From: Acidobacteriaceae bacterium
GTDB taxonomy: Bacteria; Acidobacteriota; Terriglobia; Terriglobales; Acidobacteriaceae
Assembly (NCBI GenBank): GCA_003162255.1
Contig: PMMJ01000544.1
Span: 593 to 6,089 of the forward strand
Direction: 5' to 3'
DNA: 5,497 nt
In this document: piece after piece, positions 5,062 to 5,497 of the stretch
Layout: each line of letters starts with the position of its first letter
How positions within the stretch are numbered: the first letter of the stretch is position 1
Notes under the pieces: generated by a model
Databases searched by the model: none
What the model was told of the DNA's origin: nothing
Seen by the model: only the letters and a program-made list of their open reading frames with translations
Made by a program: the position numbers and the translations under genes

Positions 5062-5253
5062 CTACCTCACTGCTCTTTGGTTCCAAAGAATCCAGTCGAC
5101 ACCATCCATTTGCTCTGAGTCTGATCTTCTGCTTTCGTCCGGTAGCAATCGTAGACCATGCAAAGGCATCCATTCACTCCCATTACCGTCATCTAAGTAC
5201 AGTATTGCCGCCGATGGCGGTACTATGACCGCTTTCCCCTGACCGCACCGATT
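5062..5253 (-). pseudogene. Unidentified coding-like fragment, probable gene remnant
   Basis: The minus-strand frame reads QGKAVIVPPSAAILYLDDG, SEWMPLHGLRLLPDESRR and MDGVDWILWNQRAVR, ending at TAG (5064-5062). Alternating hydrophobic stretches and a balanced composition make it look translated at some time. The frame extends up to an ATG at 5319, but the first 20 or so residues (Arg/Cys-rich) do not look like the rest, and no start sits close to the good part. I recognise no family. It may be continuous, after a frameshift, with the fragment at 5255-5368. Confidence 0.3.
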
Positions 5254-5254
5254 T

Positions 5255-5368
5255 TCAGGCCGTTTCCTCTCCTTCGAACACGTCACAGACGGCATGCAGC
5301 GCCTTCCGCAACGTGGCAATGCGGTTCAAAACAGTTCCCGTCGGGGACGCCAGATGTTCAGCCGGATT
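5255..5368 (-). pseudogene. Unidentified coding-like fragment upstream of the 5062-5253 fragment
   Basis: Between TGA (5371-5369) and TGA (5257-5255) the minus strand reads NPAEHLASPTG, TVLNRIATLRKALHAVCDVF, EGEETA. The amphipathic helix LNRIATLRKALHAVCDVF is protein-like, but there is no ATG or GTG start, so this would be an internal or C-terminal piece. It abuts the next fragment in a different frame, as in a frameshifted gene or two overlapping genes. The family is not recognised. Confidence 0.28.
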
Positions 5369-5497
5369 TCAATTAGTCTGATTCTAAAATTGCCAATATC
5401 CTTTCCAACCGCCACCGCGGCCGGAACCCTTGCCAGAGCAGCGGGCTTTGGCGCTGGCGCAGAGTGAAAATCACGGAACCAGATTGGACAGCAGGAA
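5369..5497. other. Right edge of window, no gene recognised
   Basis: The last 129 bases are GC-rich after 5400 and have short open stretches on both strands but no start, ribosome site or motif I can support. The sequence may belong to a gene or element extending beyond the window. Confidence 0.4.

Noticed and set aside
4643..5173. 176-codon minus-strand ORF across the kinase end and the GatZ-type remnant
   Set aside because: Most of it is antisense to recognisable plus-strand coding sequence, and its composition does not look like a protein.
299..5388. Similarity between TAGTCTAATCCTGAA (299-313) and TAGTCTGATTCTAAA (5374-5388) as ends of one large element
   Set aside because: Only 12 of 15 bases match, in direct orientation, with no further similarity on either side; chance is likely.

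Overview
The window looks like a decayed accessory region of a proteobacterium. An alphaproteobacterium of the Rhizobiales (a symbiosis island, plasmid or similar flexible region) is the best guess. This rests on a PfkB kinase resembling the Agrobacterium-type tagatose kinase, followed directly by the remains of a GatZ/KbaZ-type gene, and on transposase debris and broken genes between intact ones. The host assignment is inference; no rRNA or housekeeping gene is present.

Layout from left to right. Bases 1-263 (minus) hold the N-terminal part of a DeoR-family sugar-operon repressor that runs off the left edge. About 326-640 (plus) is a fossil of a transposase N-terminus with one frameshift. 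Bases 747-1718 (minus) encode an intact DUF4380 protein (galactose-mutarotase-like fold). It is bracketed by a diverged inverted pair of sequences sharing ACGGGTTTAATGGTT. The 505-base gap that follows carries a strong 15-bp hairpin (1863-1905) and one short, doubtful ORF. Bases 2224-3390 (minus) encode an intact M24/creatinase-like protein in which most catalytic metal ligands, and the creatinase-type His, are replaced.

Bases 3391-3896 are the control region between the minus-strand genes and the plus-strand kinase. It contains two 10-bp-phased repeat systems: two CTTACACAA copies inside a CTGGCTC/GAGCCAG inverted repeat, and five consecutive 10-mers ending in RTCG (3551-3600). The second resembles a helically phased operator of the kind DeoR-type repressors use. 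Next come a HicB-like coding scrap and the C-terminal remnant of a lost upstream gene that overlaps the kinase start.

Bases 3897-4832 (plus) encode an intact PfkB sugar kinase, most like tagatose kinase. It overlaps a GatZ/KbaZ-type tagatose-6-phosphate epimerase/aldolase-subunit gene that has lost its start, has an amber codon, and is cut off near 5009. From 5010 to 5497 only coding-like scraps on the minus strand are visible.

How the parts fit: the DeoR regulator, the tagatose-type kinase and the broken GatZ partner point to a former galactitol/tagatose catabolic operon. It appears shortened by deletion and placed beside an M24-like gene and a DUF4380 gene that may belong to another carbohydrate pathway. 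With the epimerase dead, the local pathway cannot be complete unless another copy exists elsewhere. I see no tRNA, rRNA, CRISPR array, complete insertion sequence or clear rho-independent terminator.
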